This document shows, piece by piece, positions 47,966 to 55,927 of a DNA stretch of 64,000 bases. The notes beneath the pieces were generated by a model that worked only from the letters and a program-made list of their open reading frames with translations, did not search any database and was not told where the DNA came from. The position numbers were made by a program, and so were the translations under genes. The first letter of the stretch is position 1. Each line of letters starts with the position of its first letter. Source of the stretch: Rhizobiaceae bacterium (GTDB taxonomy: Bacteria > Pseudomonadota > Alphaproteobacteria > Rhizobiales > Rhizobiaceae); NCBI GenBank assembly GCA_019635715.1, contig JAHBYY010000008.1, positions 1-64,000 of the forward strand, read 5' to 3'.

Positions 47966-49030
47966 ATGAAGACCTTGCTCTCCATCGATGCCGTCTCGAA
48001 AAACTTCGGCCGCGTCGTGGCGATCGACGACGTATCGCTGGCGATCCGCGAGAACGAGTTTTTTGCGCTGCTCGGCCCGTCCGGATGCGGAAAGACCACG
48101 CTGCTCAGGATGCTGGCCGGCTTCGAGACGCCGAGCGGCGGAAAGATCCTGCTCGACGGCAAGGACATTTCGAACGTTCCGCCGAACCGGCGTCCGGTGA
48201 ACCTGATGTTTCAGTCCTACGCGCTGTTCCCGCACATGACCGTGCGGGCCAACATCGCCTACGGGCTGGAGATGGAGCGCCTGCCGGCGGAAAAGATCCG
48301 CGGGCGCGTCGACGAGATGCTGGCGACGACGCAGCTCGCAGCACTCGCGGACCGCAAGCCGGAGCAGCTTTCCGGCGGGCAGCGGCAGCGCGTGGCGCTG
48401 GCGCGCGCCCTGGTCAAGCGGCCGCGCCTGCTTCTGCTCGACGAACCGCTCGGGGCGCTCGACAAGAAGCTGCGTGCCACCATGCAGATCGAGCTGAAGC
48501 GGCTGCAGCATGAAGTCGGCATCACCTTCGTCATCGTCACGCACGACCAGGAGGAAGCGCTGGTCATGGCCGACCGCATGGCGGTGCTGCGCGACGGCAG
48601 GCTGCTGCAATGCGACACGCCGCACGAGGTCTATGAGCGGCCGGCGGATCGCTTCGTCGCCGACTTCATCGGCGTCATGAATTTCTGCCAGGGCCGGCTC
48701 GACGCCTCGGGGGTCGGCATGCCGGACGGCTCGTGCATTCGCGGTCGGTTGCCGGAGGGCGCCGCGGCCGGAGCCTCGGCGACCGCCGCCGTGCGCCCCG
48801 AGCGCATCCTGCTGCGGCCTACCGGCGACGTCGACAACCGCGCGGCGGGCACCGTCGAGGCGCTCGCCTATCACGGGCTCGACCTGCAGCTTCACCTGCG
48901 CACCGACCTTTCCGAACGACCGTTCCTCGTCCGCGTCACGGCCGACGCTGCCGACCGGCAGCCGCTCGCCGTCGGCGACCGGGTCGAGATCGGCTGGAGC
49001 GCGGCCGATACACGCATCTTCAAGGACTGA
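47966..49030 (+). CDS. Polyamine-type ABC transporter ATP-binding protein (PotA-like)
   Basis: 354-residue ATPase: Walker A GPSGCGKTT at 37-45, FQSYALFPHMTV, signature LSGGQRQRVALARAL, Walker B LLLLDEPLGALD, switch VTHDQEEA; TOBE domain at about 280-350. Start ATG 47966 (MKTLLSIDAVS) after AAGGACGG; a GTG/ATG 21 bp upstream is less likely. Followed after 16 bp by glycosyltransferase B, so the glycosyltransferase belongs to the transport operon. Confidence 0.94.
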   Translation: MKTLLSIDAVSKNFGRVVAIDDVSLAIRENEFFALLGPSGCGKTTLLRMLAGFETPSGGKILLDGKDISNVPPNRRPVNLMFQSYALFPHMTVRANIAYGLEMERLPAEKIRGRVDEMLATTQLAALADRKPEQLSGGQRQRVALARALVKRPRLLLLDEPLGALDKKLRATMQIELKRLQHEVGITFVIVTHDQEEALVMADRMAVLRDGRLLQCDTPHEVYERPADRFVADFIGVMNFCQGRLDASGVGMPDGSCIRGRLPEGAAAGASATAAVRPERILLRPTGDVDNRAAGTVEALAYHGLDLQLHLRTDLSERPFLVRVTADAADRQPLAVGDRVEIGWSAADTRIFKD

Positions 49031-49046
49031 ATTCCGGAGGCTGACA

Positions 49047-50321
49047 ATGGCACAGAAGACGATCGCATTCTTTCCCGAGGCGGCTTTCGGACCGGCGCTC
49101 AACTCGGTCGGCATCGCCCAGGCGGTCGAGGCGAGGGGGCACAAGGCGGTGTTCCTGTCCGATCCGGGTTTCGTCGGCGTCTATCAGGGCTACGGCTTCG
49201 AGGCGCATCCGGTGAACCTCTCGGCGCCGATGCCGCCCGAGCAGATGGCGAAGTTCTGGGAGGACTTCATCAACGGCCATATTCCGAACTTCGCCAAGTC
49301 GCCCCACGACCAGGTCGACAATTACGTGAAGGATTGCTGGACGGCGATCGTCGACAGCGCCAAATGGGCGCAGAAGGATTTGCCGGGCGTGCTGGCCCGG
49401 ATCAGGCCGGATATCATCTGCGTCGACAACGTCATCCTGTTTCCGGCGATCAAGCAGTTCGGCAAGCCCTGGGTGCGCATCATCTCGTGCTCGGAGAACG
49501 AGATCGAGGATGAGGGCATCCCGCCGCATCTCTCGGGCTGCGGCGAGAACGACCACGCCTGCCACAAGGCCTATCGCGATCATTTCAACGCGGTCATCAG
49601 GCCGATCCATGACGACTTCAATGCCTTCCTGGCGACAACCGGCGAAGCGGCCTATCCGATCGGGCAGTTCTTCGAGGCCTCGCCCTACCTCAACCTGCTG
49701 CTCTATCCGGAGGCAGTGAAGTTCGCGCGCAAAGTGCCGCTCGACCCCAAGCAGTTCCAGTACCTGGAGGGATGCGTCCGCAAGGAGGCGCCGTACACGG
49801 TGCCGACCTTCGCCCGGAACGAAGACGGACCGCTGATCTACGTGTCGTTCGGATCACTCGGCGCCGGCGACACGGCGCTGCTGAAGCGCATCATCGCGGC
49901 CATCGGCAATTCGCCCTACCGGGCGCTGGTCAATGTCGGCGACTACAAGGGCGAGTATGCCGATCTTCCCGGCAATGTGATCGTGGACGGCTGGTTCCCC
50001 CAGCCGTCGGTGATCCCGCAGGTCGACGCCGTGATCCATCACGGCGGCAACAACTCGTTCACCGAGTGCCTCTATTTCGGCAAGCCGGCGATCATCATGC
50101 CCTATGTGTGGGACGGCCACGACAACGCAACGCGCGTCCAGGAGACCGGACACGGTTTCAAGATGCCGCGCTACGAGTGGAGCGACGCCGACCTTCTGGG
50201 CAAGATCGAGACCTGCCTGACCGACCCGGCGATGAAGGCCAGGCTCGCCGCGACTTCGAAGCACATGCAGGCACAGAACGGCCCGGAAAAGGCCGCCGGT
50301 CTGCTGGAGACGTTGCTGTAG
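49047..50321 (+). CDS. GT1-type (UGT/MGT-like) glycosyltransferase B
   Basis: 424-residue paralog of the protein at 42345. Same blocks in the same order: IAFFPEAAFGPALNSVGIAQ, LIYVSFGSLGAGD, WFPQPSVIPQVDAVIHHGGN, then FGKPAIIMPYVWDGHDNATR and ETGHGFKMPRYEW. By eye the two share roughly 45% identity over the donor domain. ATG at 49047 follows CCGGAGG, 16 bp after the ATPase gene. No signal peptide. Acceptor unknown; a link to the imported compound is inferred from the operon. Confidence 0.88.
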   Translation: MAQKTIAFFPEAAFGPALNSVGIAQAVEARGHKAVFLSDPGFVGVYQGYGFEAHPVNLSAPMPPEQMAKFWEDFINGHIPNFAKSPHDQVDNYVKDCWTAIVDSAKWAQKDLPGVLARIRPDIICVDNVILFPAIKQFGKPWVRIISCSENEIEDEGIPPHLSGCGENDHACHKAYRDHFNAVIRPIHDDFNAFLATTGEAAYPIGQFFEASPYLNLLLYPEAVKFARKVPLDPKQFQYLEGCVRKEAPYTVPTFARNEDGPLIYVSFGSLGAGDTALLKRIIAAIGNSPYRALVNVGDYKGEYADLPGNVIVDGWFPQPSVIPQVDAVIHHGGNNSFTECLYFGKPAIIMPYVWDGHDNATRVQETGHGFKMPRYEWSDADLLGKIETCLTDPAMKARLAATSKHMQAQNGPEKAAGLLETLL

Positions 50322-50364
50322 ATCGCGAGATCGGGATTGCTAGATATGATTGTTCCCTACGTCG

Positions 50365-50440
50365 CCCCCCTCTGGCCTGCCGGCCGCCCTGGCCCGAGAC
50401 CAGTGGCTCGGGCCAGGGCGGCCGGCAGGCCAGAGCGGGG
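50365..50440. repeat. Palindromic intergenic repeat with 34-bp arms (element B)
   Basis: Left arm 50365-50398 and right arm 50407-50440 pair over 34 bp with one mismatch and an 8-nt loop ACCAGTGG. Outer part matches element A (CTCTGGCCTGCCGGCC); the inner GCCCTGGCCCGAG is shared with element C. The right end abuts cupin 1, whose start codon is 10 bp further on. Confidence 0.95.
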
Positions 50441-50449
50441 TGGGTGCGC

Positions 50450-50812
50450 ATGACCTCCTCCGCCCCGCACCTCCACGACGCCTCCACCCGCATCGACCTT
50501 GTCGACTGGGGCATCCAGCCGGATGCGCTGGAGGGAACGTCGCATTCCACCGGCCGGCTCGTCCACAAGGGGCCGGGAAACCGCCCCGAAAGCGGCATAT
50601 GGGTCTGCACGCCCGGCCGCTGGCGCCTGGCGATCCCGCGCGACGAGTTCTGCCACTTCGTCACCGGCCGCGCGACCTATCGGTCGGACGACGGCGAGGT
50701 GATCGAGGTCGAGGCCGGAAGCGTCGTGATGTTCCCGGCCGGCTGGAGCGGCGACTGCACCGTCCACGAGACGATGCGCAACGTCTACTACCTGACCGAC
50801 AGGGAGAGCTGA
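50450..50812 (+). CDS. Cupin_3 (DUF861) protein 1
   Basis: 120-residue single cupin: LVDWGIQPDALEGTSHSTGR, then WVCTPGRWRLAIPRDEFCHF and AGSVVMFPAGWSGDCTVHET. The usual cupin metal motif HxH is absent; the position reads DEFCHFVTG, as in the DUF861/EutQ-like family. ATG at 50450 lies 10 bp after palindromic element B, and its only SD-like sequence (GGGGTGGG) is made of the end of the repeat. First of three tandem paralogs. Function unknown; this fold includes ureidoglycine and ethanolamine-related enzymes and binding proteins. Confidence 0.85.
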   Translation: MTSSAPHLHDASTRIDLVDWGIQPDALEGTSHSTGRLVHKGPGNRPESGIWVCTPGRWRLAIPRDEFCHFVTGRATYRSDDGEVIEVEAGSVVMFPAGWSGDCTVHETMRNVYYLTDRES

Positions 50813-50815
50813 GAC

Positions 50816-51157
50816 ATGCCGACGCCGAACTGGAGCGATGCCGCGGCAGTGGCGCTCGACGATTGGGGCCCCGGCGCCAACACGCTTGAGGGGCAGCCGC
50901 AGGCATCGGGAAAGATCCTCTCCGTCAATGCCGACGGTTCCAGCGAATGCGGCCTGTGGTCCTGTACGCCGGGCAAGCGGCGGGTGGCGTTCGCTGCCGA
51001 CGAGTTCTGCTACTTCACCGGCGGCCGCGGAACCTATGTCCACGAGTCCGGCGAAGAGATCCCCGTATCGGCCGGAACCGTCATCTTCTTTCCCGCCGGC
51101 TGGAGCGGAATTTCGATCATCACCGAGACGCTCAGCAAGGCGTTCATGTGCCGCTAG
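50816..51157 (+). CDS. Cupin_3 (DUF861) protein 2
   Basis: 113 residues starting MPTPNWSDAAAVALDDWGPG, with LEGQPQASGKILS, LWSCTPGKRRVAFAADEFCY and VIFFPAGWSGISIITETLSK. Paralogous to cupins 1 and 3 and the most diverged of the three (Tyr instead of His after DEFC, and no VHET). Starts 3 bp after cupin 1. Confidence 0.85.
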   Translation: MPTPNWSDAAAVALDDWGPGANTLEGQPQASGKILSVNADGSSECGLWSCTPGKRRVAFAADEFCYFTGGRGTYVHESGEEIPVSAGTVIFFPAGWSGISIITETLSKAFMCR

Positions 51158-51180
51158 GCACCCATCCAAGGAATTGTCCG

Positions 51181-51525
51181 ATGACCACCCCTGTCATGAA
51201 AAGCCCCCTCGCCATCACCGACCTGGTCGATTGGGGCGTCATTCCGACAATGATCGAAGGCGAGAGCCGCACCTCCGGAAAGCTCCTCCACAAGGGCCCG
51301 GAAGGCCGCTCCGAATGCGGCCTGTGGGTCTGCACGCCCGGCAAATGGGAATGCCACGTGACGCGCGACGAGTTCTGCCACTTCCTCGAAGGGCGCTGCA
51401 CCTATGTCCACGAGAGCGGCGAGGTCATCGAGATCGTGCCGGACACCGCCGCCTTCTTCCCGCAGGACTGGAAGGGCGTCTGCACGGTCCATGAGACGAT
51501 CAAGAAGGTTTACATGATCCGGTGA
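51181..51525 (+). CDS. Cupin_3 (DUF861) protein 3
   Basis: 114 residues starting MTTPVMKSPLAITDLVDWGV, with LHKGPEGRSECGLWVCTPGK, RDEFCHFLEG and VCTVHETIKKVYMIR. Start ATG 51181 is 23 bp after cupin 2, preceded by CAAGGAATTG. Close to cupin 1 over its whole length, so the three arose by tandem duplication. Followed by element C and the aldehyde dehydrogenase. Confidence 0.85.
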   Translation: MTTPVMKSPLAITDLVDWGVIPTMIEGESRTSGKLLHKGPEGRSECGLWVCTPGKWECHVTRDEFCHFLEGRCTYVHESGEVIEIVPDTAAFFPQDWKGVCTVHETIKKVYMIR

Positions 51526-51553
51526 GGGTGGCGGGAATGATATTTCGCGGAAG

Positions 51554-51746
51554 ACCCCCCTCTGGCCTGCCGGCCGCCCTGGCCCGAGCCACTGGTCTCG
51601 GCCCGTCCTTCGGACCCCCCTCAAGGGGGGAGATCAGCCATTGCAACGACCGCGCCACATCTCCATCGCTGATGGTTTGCGAAAGCAACGCGGCAGCGGT
51701 GATCTCCCCCCTTAAGGGGAAGATGGCCGGCAGGCCAGAGGGGGGT
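51554..51746. repeat. Mosaic palindromic intergenic repeat (element C)
   Basis: Outer arms 51554-51575 and 51725-51746 are exact complements over 22 bp (CCCCCCTCTGGCCTGCCGGC and so on). The left half then continues with GCCCTGGCCCGAG as in element B, and an inner CCCCCTCAAGGGGGGAGAT unit as in element A pairs with CTCCCCCCTTAAGGGG-type sequence on the right. It looks like recombination of units from A and B. It ends 17 bp before the aldehyde dehydrogenase start. Confidence 0.9.
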
Positions 51747-51763
51747 CTTGAAGGCTGCGGACC

Positions 51764-53272
51764 ATGACGCTTTCCCAATATGAGCCCACGCTTTTTCTCA
51801 ATCCGCGTTTCCTGCCGATGGCCGGAGCGACGAAATCCGTCATCGACCCGGCGACCCTCGAAACGGTCGGCGCCATCGCCGCCGCGACCGATGCCGAGAT
51901 TGCCACGGTGCTCGACGCCGCGACCGCCGCGCAGTCGCAGTGGAAGCGCCTCGATGCCAAGTCGCGCGCCAGGGCGCTGCATGCCGTCGCCAACGCCATC
52001 GAGGCAGCCGATTTCACGCGCTGCGCCGAACTCATGGTGCGCGAGATGGGCAAGCCCTATCCCGAGGCGATCGGCGAGATCGCCAATTGCGCACCGGTGT
52101 TCCGCTATTATGCCGAGATGGCGCGCGACGAGGCGGGCAAGATCGCCGGCACGACCCAGGCGGGCTCGTTCCAGTATGCGCGCTACGAGCCCTACGGCGT
52201 CTCGGTGCACATCATGCCGTACAACTTTCCGATCCTGCTGATGTGCTGGACGGTCGCCGCCTCGCTCGCCGCCGGCAATGCCTGCATCATCAAGCCGGCG
52301 GAGGCGACGACGCTGTCGACGCTCGACTACATGCAGGTTTTCCGCAGCCTTCCTGCGGGACTGGTCTCCTGCCTTCCGGGAGGCTCCGATACCGCACAAA
52401 CTCTGATCCGCTCCGAGCGCACCCATGCGGTGGCGTTCACCGGCTCGGTCGCGGCGGGCAGGGCGGTGGCGATCGCCTGCGCCGAGCGCATGAAGCCATG
52501 CGTCATCGAGGCCGGCGGCTCCGATCCGATGATCGTGTCGAAACATGCGCCGCTGGAGGTCGCGGCGGCCGGCGCGGTGACGGCCGCATTCCACCTCTCC
52601 GGGCAGGTCTGCACCTCGGCGGAGCGCTTCTTCGTCGTCGACGAGATCCACGAGCGCTTCGTCGAGCTGTTCGCCGCGCAGACGCGGCGCCTGCGCATCG
52701 GCAATGGCCTGGAAAAATCCGAGATCGGGCCGCTGGTCAGCGAGGCGGCGCGGGCCAAGGTGATGCGTCTTGTCGACGAGGCGATCGCGCAGGGTGCCAT
52801 CGCGGTCACTGGAGGGCGCATTCCGCCTGCGCACAAAATCGGCTGGTTCTACGAGCCGACGATCCTGACCGGGGTGACGCCCGACATGGCGATCTGCCGC
52901 GAGGAGTGTTTCGGGCCGGTCGCCGCGATCTGCCGGGTCCGGGATTTCGACGAGGCCATCCGCCTTGCCAACGATACGCCCTTCGGACTGGGCGCATCGA
53001 TCTTCACCACGGATCTCGCCGAAGCGCACGAGGCGGCCGAGCGGCTGGAGGCCGGAATGGTGTGGGTCAACAATCCGCTGATCGACAATGATGCGCTGCC
53101 TTTCGGCGGCTGGAAGGCCTCCGGGCTCGGCCGAGAACTGGGGCGCCAGGGTCTGGATGCGTTCCGCCGCTCCAAGATGGTCATCATCGACCACAAGCCG
53201 GTGGTGCAGGACTGGTGGTATCCCTACCCGGACGAATGGTTCCGCGCCGCCGGAGGCCGCAGGCACGTCTGA
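51764..53272 (+). CDS. NAD(P)-dependent aldehyde dehydrogenase
   Basis: 502 residues of the succinate-semialdehyde/lactaldehyde group of ALDHs. Catalytic Cys283 in SGQVCTSAERFF, general base Glu249 in EAGGSDPMIV, cofactor region PYNFPILLMCWTVAASLAAG and AFTGSVAAGRAVA. Glu-Leu-Gly-Gly of most ALDHs is Glu-Ala-Gly-Gly here. C-terminal PFGGWKASGLGRELG is canonical. Last gene of the transporter-glycosyltransferase-cupin run. It would oxidise the aldehyde left after loss of an amino group; the amine oxidase or transaminase that this needs is not in the cluster. Substrate unknown. Confidence 0.92.
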   Translation: MTLSQYEPTLFLNPRFLPMAGATKSVIDPATLETVGAIAAATDAEIATVLDAATAAQSQWKRLDAKSRARALHAVANAIEAADFTRCAELMVREMGKPYPEAIGEIANCAPVFRYYAEMARDEAGKIAGTTQAGSFQYARYEPYGVSVHIMPYNFPILLMCWTVAASLAAGNACIIKPAEATTLSTLDYMQVFRSLPAGLVSCLPGGSDTAQTLIRSERTHAVAFTGSVAAGRAVAIACAERMKPCVIEAGGSDPMIVSKHAPLEVAAAGAVTAAFHLSGQVCTSAERFFVVDEIHERFVELFAAQTRRLRIGNGLEKSEIGPLVSEAARAKVMRLVDEAIAQGAIAVTGGRIPPAHKIGWFYEPTILTGVTPDMAICREECFGPVAAICRVRDFDEAIRLANDTPFGLGASIFTTDLAEAHEAAERLEAGMVWVNNPLIDNDALPFGGWKASGLGRELGRQGLDAFRRSKMVIIDHKPVVQDWWYPYPDEWFRAAGGRRHV

Positions 53273-53282
53273 TCCGCAAGGC

Positions 53283-54602
53283 TCAGTCGCGGTCCACATC
53301 GTCGCGCGGATGCGCGTTGCGGCCCTTGCCGAAGGTGTAGCCGGTCTCCACCGCGGCGCGCCCGAATTTTTCGCGCAGCACGTCCATCGCGCCCTCGGCC
53401 ATCGCCCGCTTGCGCGACCCCTCGTCGACGAGGTCCGGCGGATCGGCCCGGCCGTCATCTGACAGATCGCCGACGCCGATGCCGAGCAGGCGATAGCGTG
53501 TCCCGTCGGTTTCCCTGGCGAGCAGTTGCAGCCCGGTCTGGAAGATGCGGTCGGCAAGCCGCGTCGGATCGGCCAACTGGCGGTTGCGCGTGCGGAGCTT
53601 GAAATCCTGCGTCTTCAGTTTCAGCACGACCGTCCGCCCGGCGATATGGGCGCGCTTGAGCCGCGCCGACACCTTCTCCGAAAGCGCGCGCAGCACCGGA
53701 ACGAGATCGTCCATCGTCGCGAGATCGCTATCGAACGTGGTCTCGGCCGAGACGCTCTTGGCGTCATGGTCGGGATGCACCTGCCGCACGTCGTCGCCGC
53801 GCGACAGCCGGTAGAGCCGCGTGCCCATCGTGCCGTAGCGCCGCAGCAGGTCGGCCTCGTCCATCTTCTGGATCTGGCCGATGGTGCGGATGCCGTCCCT
53901 TTCCAGTGTCGCGGCGAACGCCTTGCCGACGCCCCAGATCAGCGTGACCGGCTGCTGCGCCAGGAACCCCACCGCCTCGGCCTGGCCGATGACGGCGAAG
54001 CCGCGCGGCTTGCGCAGGTCGGACGCGACCTTGGCGAGGAACTTGCAGTAGGAGAGGCCGACGGAAACCGTGATGCCGACGTCGCGTTCGACGCGGCGCG
54101 CGAAATCGCCCAGCACCAGCGCCGGCGGGCGTCCGTGCAGGCGCTGCGTGCCGCTAAGGTCGAGGAACGCCTCGTCGATGGAGATCGGCTCGACCAACGG
54201 GGTCAGCGCCTGCATCATGGCGCGGACCTCGCGGCCGACGCGCACGTATTTCTCCATGTCGGGCTTGATCACCACGGCCTCGGGGCAGGCTTCCAGCGCC
54301 TTGAACATCGGCATGGCGGAGCGTACCCCGTGGATGCGGGCGATGTAGCAGGCGGTGGAGACGACGCCGCGCTTGCCGCCGCCGACGATCACCGGACGGT
54401 CTTTCAGCGCCGGGTTGTCGCGCTTCTCGACGGCCGCATAGAACGCGTCGCAGTCGATATGGGCGAGATGAAGCACATAGAGTTCCTCATGCCGGACGAT
54501 CCGCGGACTGCCGCATTTCACGCAGCGCGGGGCGGCCGACGTCTGCACCGATAGACAATCGCGGCAGAACCCGTGCTCGGGATTGTTGACAACTATCGCC
54601 AT
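53283..54602 (-). CDS. dinB: DNA polymerase IV (DinB) with N-terminal zinc ribbon
   Basis: Y-family translesion polymerase, 439 residues. Residues 13-30 form a CxxC-x10-CxxC zinc ribbon (FCRDC and RCVKC) that E. coli DinB lacks but several rhizobial copies have. Polymerase core: [20 protein letters not shown] with Asp50, [31 protein letters not shown] and [20 protein letters not shown]; little-finger domain at about 290-400. Start at 54602 ([11 protein letters not shown]). A perfect SOS box lies 8 bp upstream, so it is LexA-controlled. Confidence 0.94.
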   Translation of the reverse strand: MAIVVNNPEHGFCRDCLSVQTSAAPRCVKCGSPRIVRHEELYVLHLAHIDCDAFYAAVEKRDNPALKDRPVIVGGGKRGVVSTACYIARIHGVRSAMPMFKALEACPEAVVIKPDMEKYVRVGREVRAMMQALTPLVEPISIDEAFLDLSGTQRLHGRPPALVLGDFARRVERDVGITVSVGLSYCKFLAKVASDLRKPRGFAVIGQAEAVGFLAQQPVTLIWGVGKAFAATLERDGIRTIGQIQKMDEADLLRRYGTMGTRLYRLSRGDDVRQVHPDHDAKSVSAETTFDSDLATMDDLVPVLRALSEKVSARLKRAHIAGRTVVLKLKTQDFKLRTRNRQLADPTRLADRIFQTGLQLLARETDGTRYRLLGIGVGDLSDDGRADPPDLVDEGSRKRAMAEGAMDVLREKFGRAAVETGYTFGKGRNAHPRDDVDRD

Positions 54603-54609
54603 GGGATGC

Positions 54610-54624
54610 GAACATAATGAGAAC
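54610..54624 (-). promoter_or_regulatory. LexA (SOS) box of dinB
   Basis: GAAC-ATAATGA-GAAC, an exact match to the alphaproteobacterial SOS box GAAC-N7-GAAC, 8 bp upstream of the dinB start. The divergent acetyltransferase gene starts 56 bp on the other side and might share control. Confidence 0.8.
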
Positions 54625-54679
54625 ATCTTCATGGTAGGACAGTGGCGCCGTGTCGGCAAGGCGCGGCGAGGAGGAATGC

Positions 54680-55258
54680 ATGTGTTCTGCGGTGCTGCCG
54701 CTGACGCCGGAGCTGTGGCCGGCCTTCGAGGACCTCTTCGGCAAGCAGGGCGCCTGCTATGGCTGCTGGTGCACGCATTTCCGGCTGCCGCCGTCGGTGC
54801 GGCGCGACAACGACCGGCAGCGCAACAAGGTGCATATCCGGTCGCGCATCGACGCCGGCCCGCCGCCCGGCCTGCTCGCCTTCGAGGGCGACCGCGCGGT
54901 CGGCTGGATGCAGATCGGTCCGCGCGCCGACGTGCCGCAATGGAACAATCCGGGCCGCGCTTCGGCGCCCCTGGATCCCGGCGACGGCGGCGATCCCGGC
55001 GTCTGGGCCATCTCCTGTTTCTTCATCCGCAACGCCGCTCGGGGCGGCGGCCTGTCGCATCGGCTGGTCGCGGCCGGTGTCGAGTTCGCGCGAAGCCGGG
55101 GCGCGCGGCTGCTGGAGGCCTGCCCGATGGACCAGTCGAAGGATTCGCGCTCGGTCGGGCTGTTCGTCGGCTCGACGCGCGTCTTCGAGAAGGCCGGCTT
55201 CACCCGCGTCGCGGAGCGCAAGCCGGGCAGGCCGCTGGTGCGCCTGCCGCTCGGCTGA
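54680..55258 (+). CDS. GNAT-family acetyltransferase
   Basis: 192 residues. Acetyl-CoA binding segments include [20 protein letters not shown] and a helix with [16 protein letters not shown], then [20 protein letters not shown] near the end. An N-terminal cysteine-rich stretch ([15 protein letters not shown]) is unusual for GNATs but common in a subgroup of this size. ATG at 54680 ([10 protein letters not shown]) follows GAGGAGG. Substrate unknown. Divergent from dinB. Confidence 0.85.
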   Translation: MCSAVLPLTPELWPAFEDLFGKQGACYGCWCTHFRLPPSVRRDNDRQRNKVHIRSRIDAGPPPGLLAFEGDRAVGWMQIGPRADVPQWNNPGRASAPLDPGDGGDPGVWAISCFFIRNAARGGGLSHRLVAAGVEFARSRGARLLEACPMDQSKDSRSVGLFVGSTRVFEKAGFTRVAERKPGRPLVRLPLG

Positions 55259-55273
55259 CGCGGCCGCGGTGTT

Positions 55274-55927
55274 TCAGAGGCCGAGCGCGCTGGCGATCCG
55301 TGGTTCGGCCTCCTCCCAGCGGTCGACGATGTGGACCTTTTCGGGCAGGGGCGGCAACAGCGCTCGCAAGGACGGCATGGCCATCAGGTTGAACAGGTGC
55401 GCGTCGCTCACCGCCGCGCCCGCCGAGACGAGGTTGTGCGGGATGTCGTCGACGAAGGCGACCGGCCGCGGCGCTGCGCCCCGCAGCTCGCGGATGGCCG
55501 GTCCCTTGGCGGATTCCGTGGTGAGCAGCGGGTAGGGGAAGCCGAGCCGGTCGAGCAGCAGGCGGCGCGTCGCGCGGTGCCGGTGCGGCATGGCGGTCAG
55601 CATCACGACCTCCGCTCCGGTCGAAAGGCTGGCGATCGCGCCGGTGGCGCCGGCCAGGGGCGTCTGCCAGTCGGCCTGCCCGGCGAAGAAGCCGTCGATC
55701 AGCGAGGAGACCGTGGCGTCGTCGACCGCCGCGCCGCCGGACTTGCGCGTGACGTTGCCGTGCAGCCGGAACGTGTCCAGCCCGAGCGCCATGTCCTGGC
55801 TGTCGAGGTAGCGCATGAACGGGCGCACGAACTCCAGCAGCACATCGTCGACGTCGAGCACGAGCAGCGGGCGGGTATCGGCGGCCAGTTCCGCGATCTG
55901 GCGGGCAGTCTCGGGATCGTCGCTCAT
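55274..55927 (-). CDS. HAD-family hydrolase
   Basis: 217 residues. Motif I LLVLDVDDVLLEFV has the two catalytic aspartates, motif II is VVMLTAMPHRHR, a Lys in TTESAKGPAI may be motif III, and motif IV is VAFVDDIPHNLV. The 5' nucleotidase/deoxyribonucleotidase-like pattern is possible. Start MSDDPETARQ at 55927 overlaps the stop of the DUF3572 gene (ATGA), so the two are coupled. Substrate unknown. Confidence 0.85.
   Translation of the reverse strand: MSDDPETARQIAELAADTRPLLVLDVDDVLLEFVRPFMRYLDSQDMALGLDTFRLHGNVTRKSGGAAVDDATVSSLIDGFFAGQADWQTPLAGATGAIASLSTGAEVVMLTAMPHRHRATRRLLLDRLGFPYPLLTTESAKGPAIRELRGAAPRPVAFVDDIPHNLVSAGAAVSDAHLFNLMAMPSLRALLPPLPEKVHIVDRWEEAEPRIASALGL

Noticed and set aside
45875-51746. 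Elements A-D considered as a CRISPR array or insertion sequences
   Set aside because: They are inverted, not regularly spaced direct repeats, with no spacers, and they encode no transposase.
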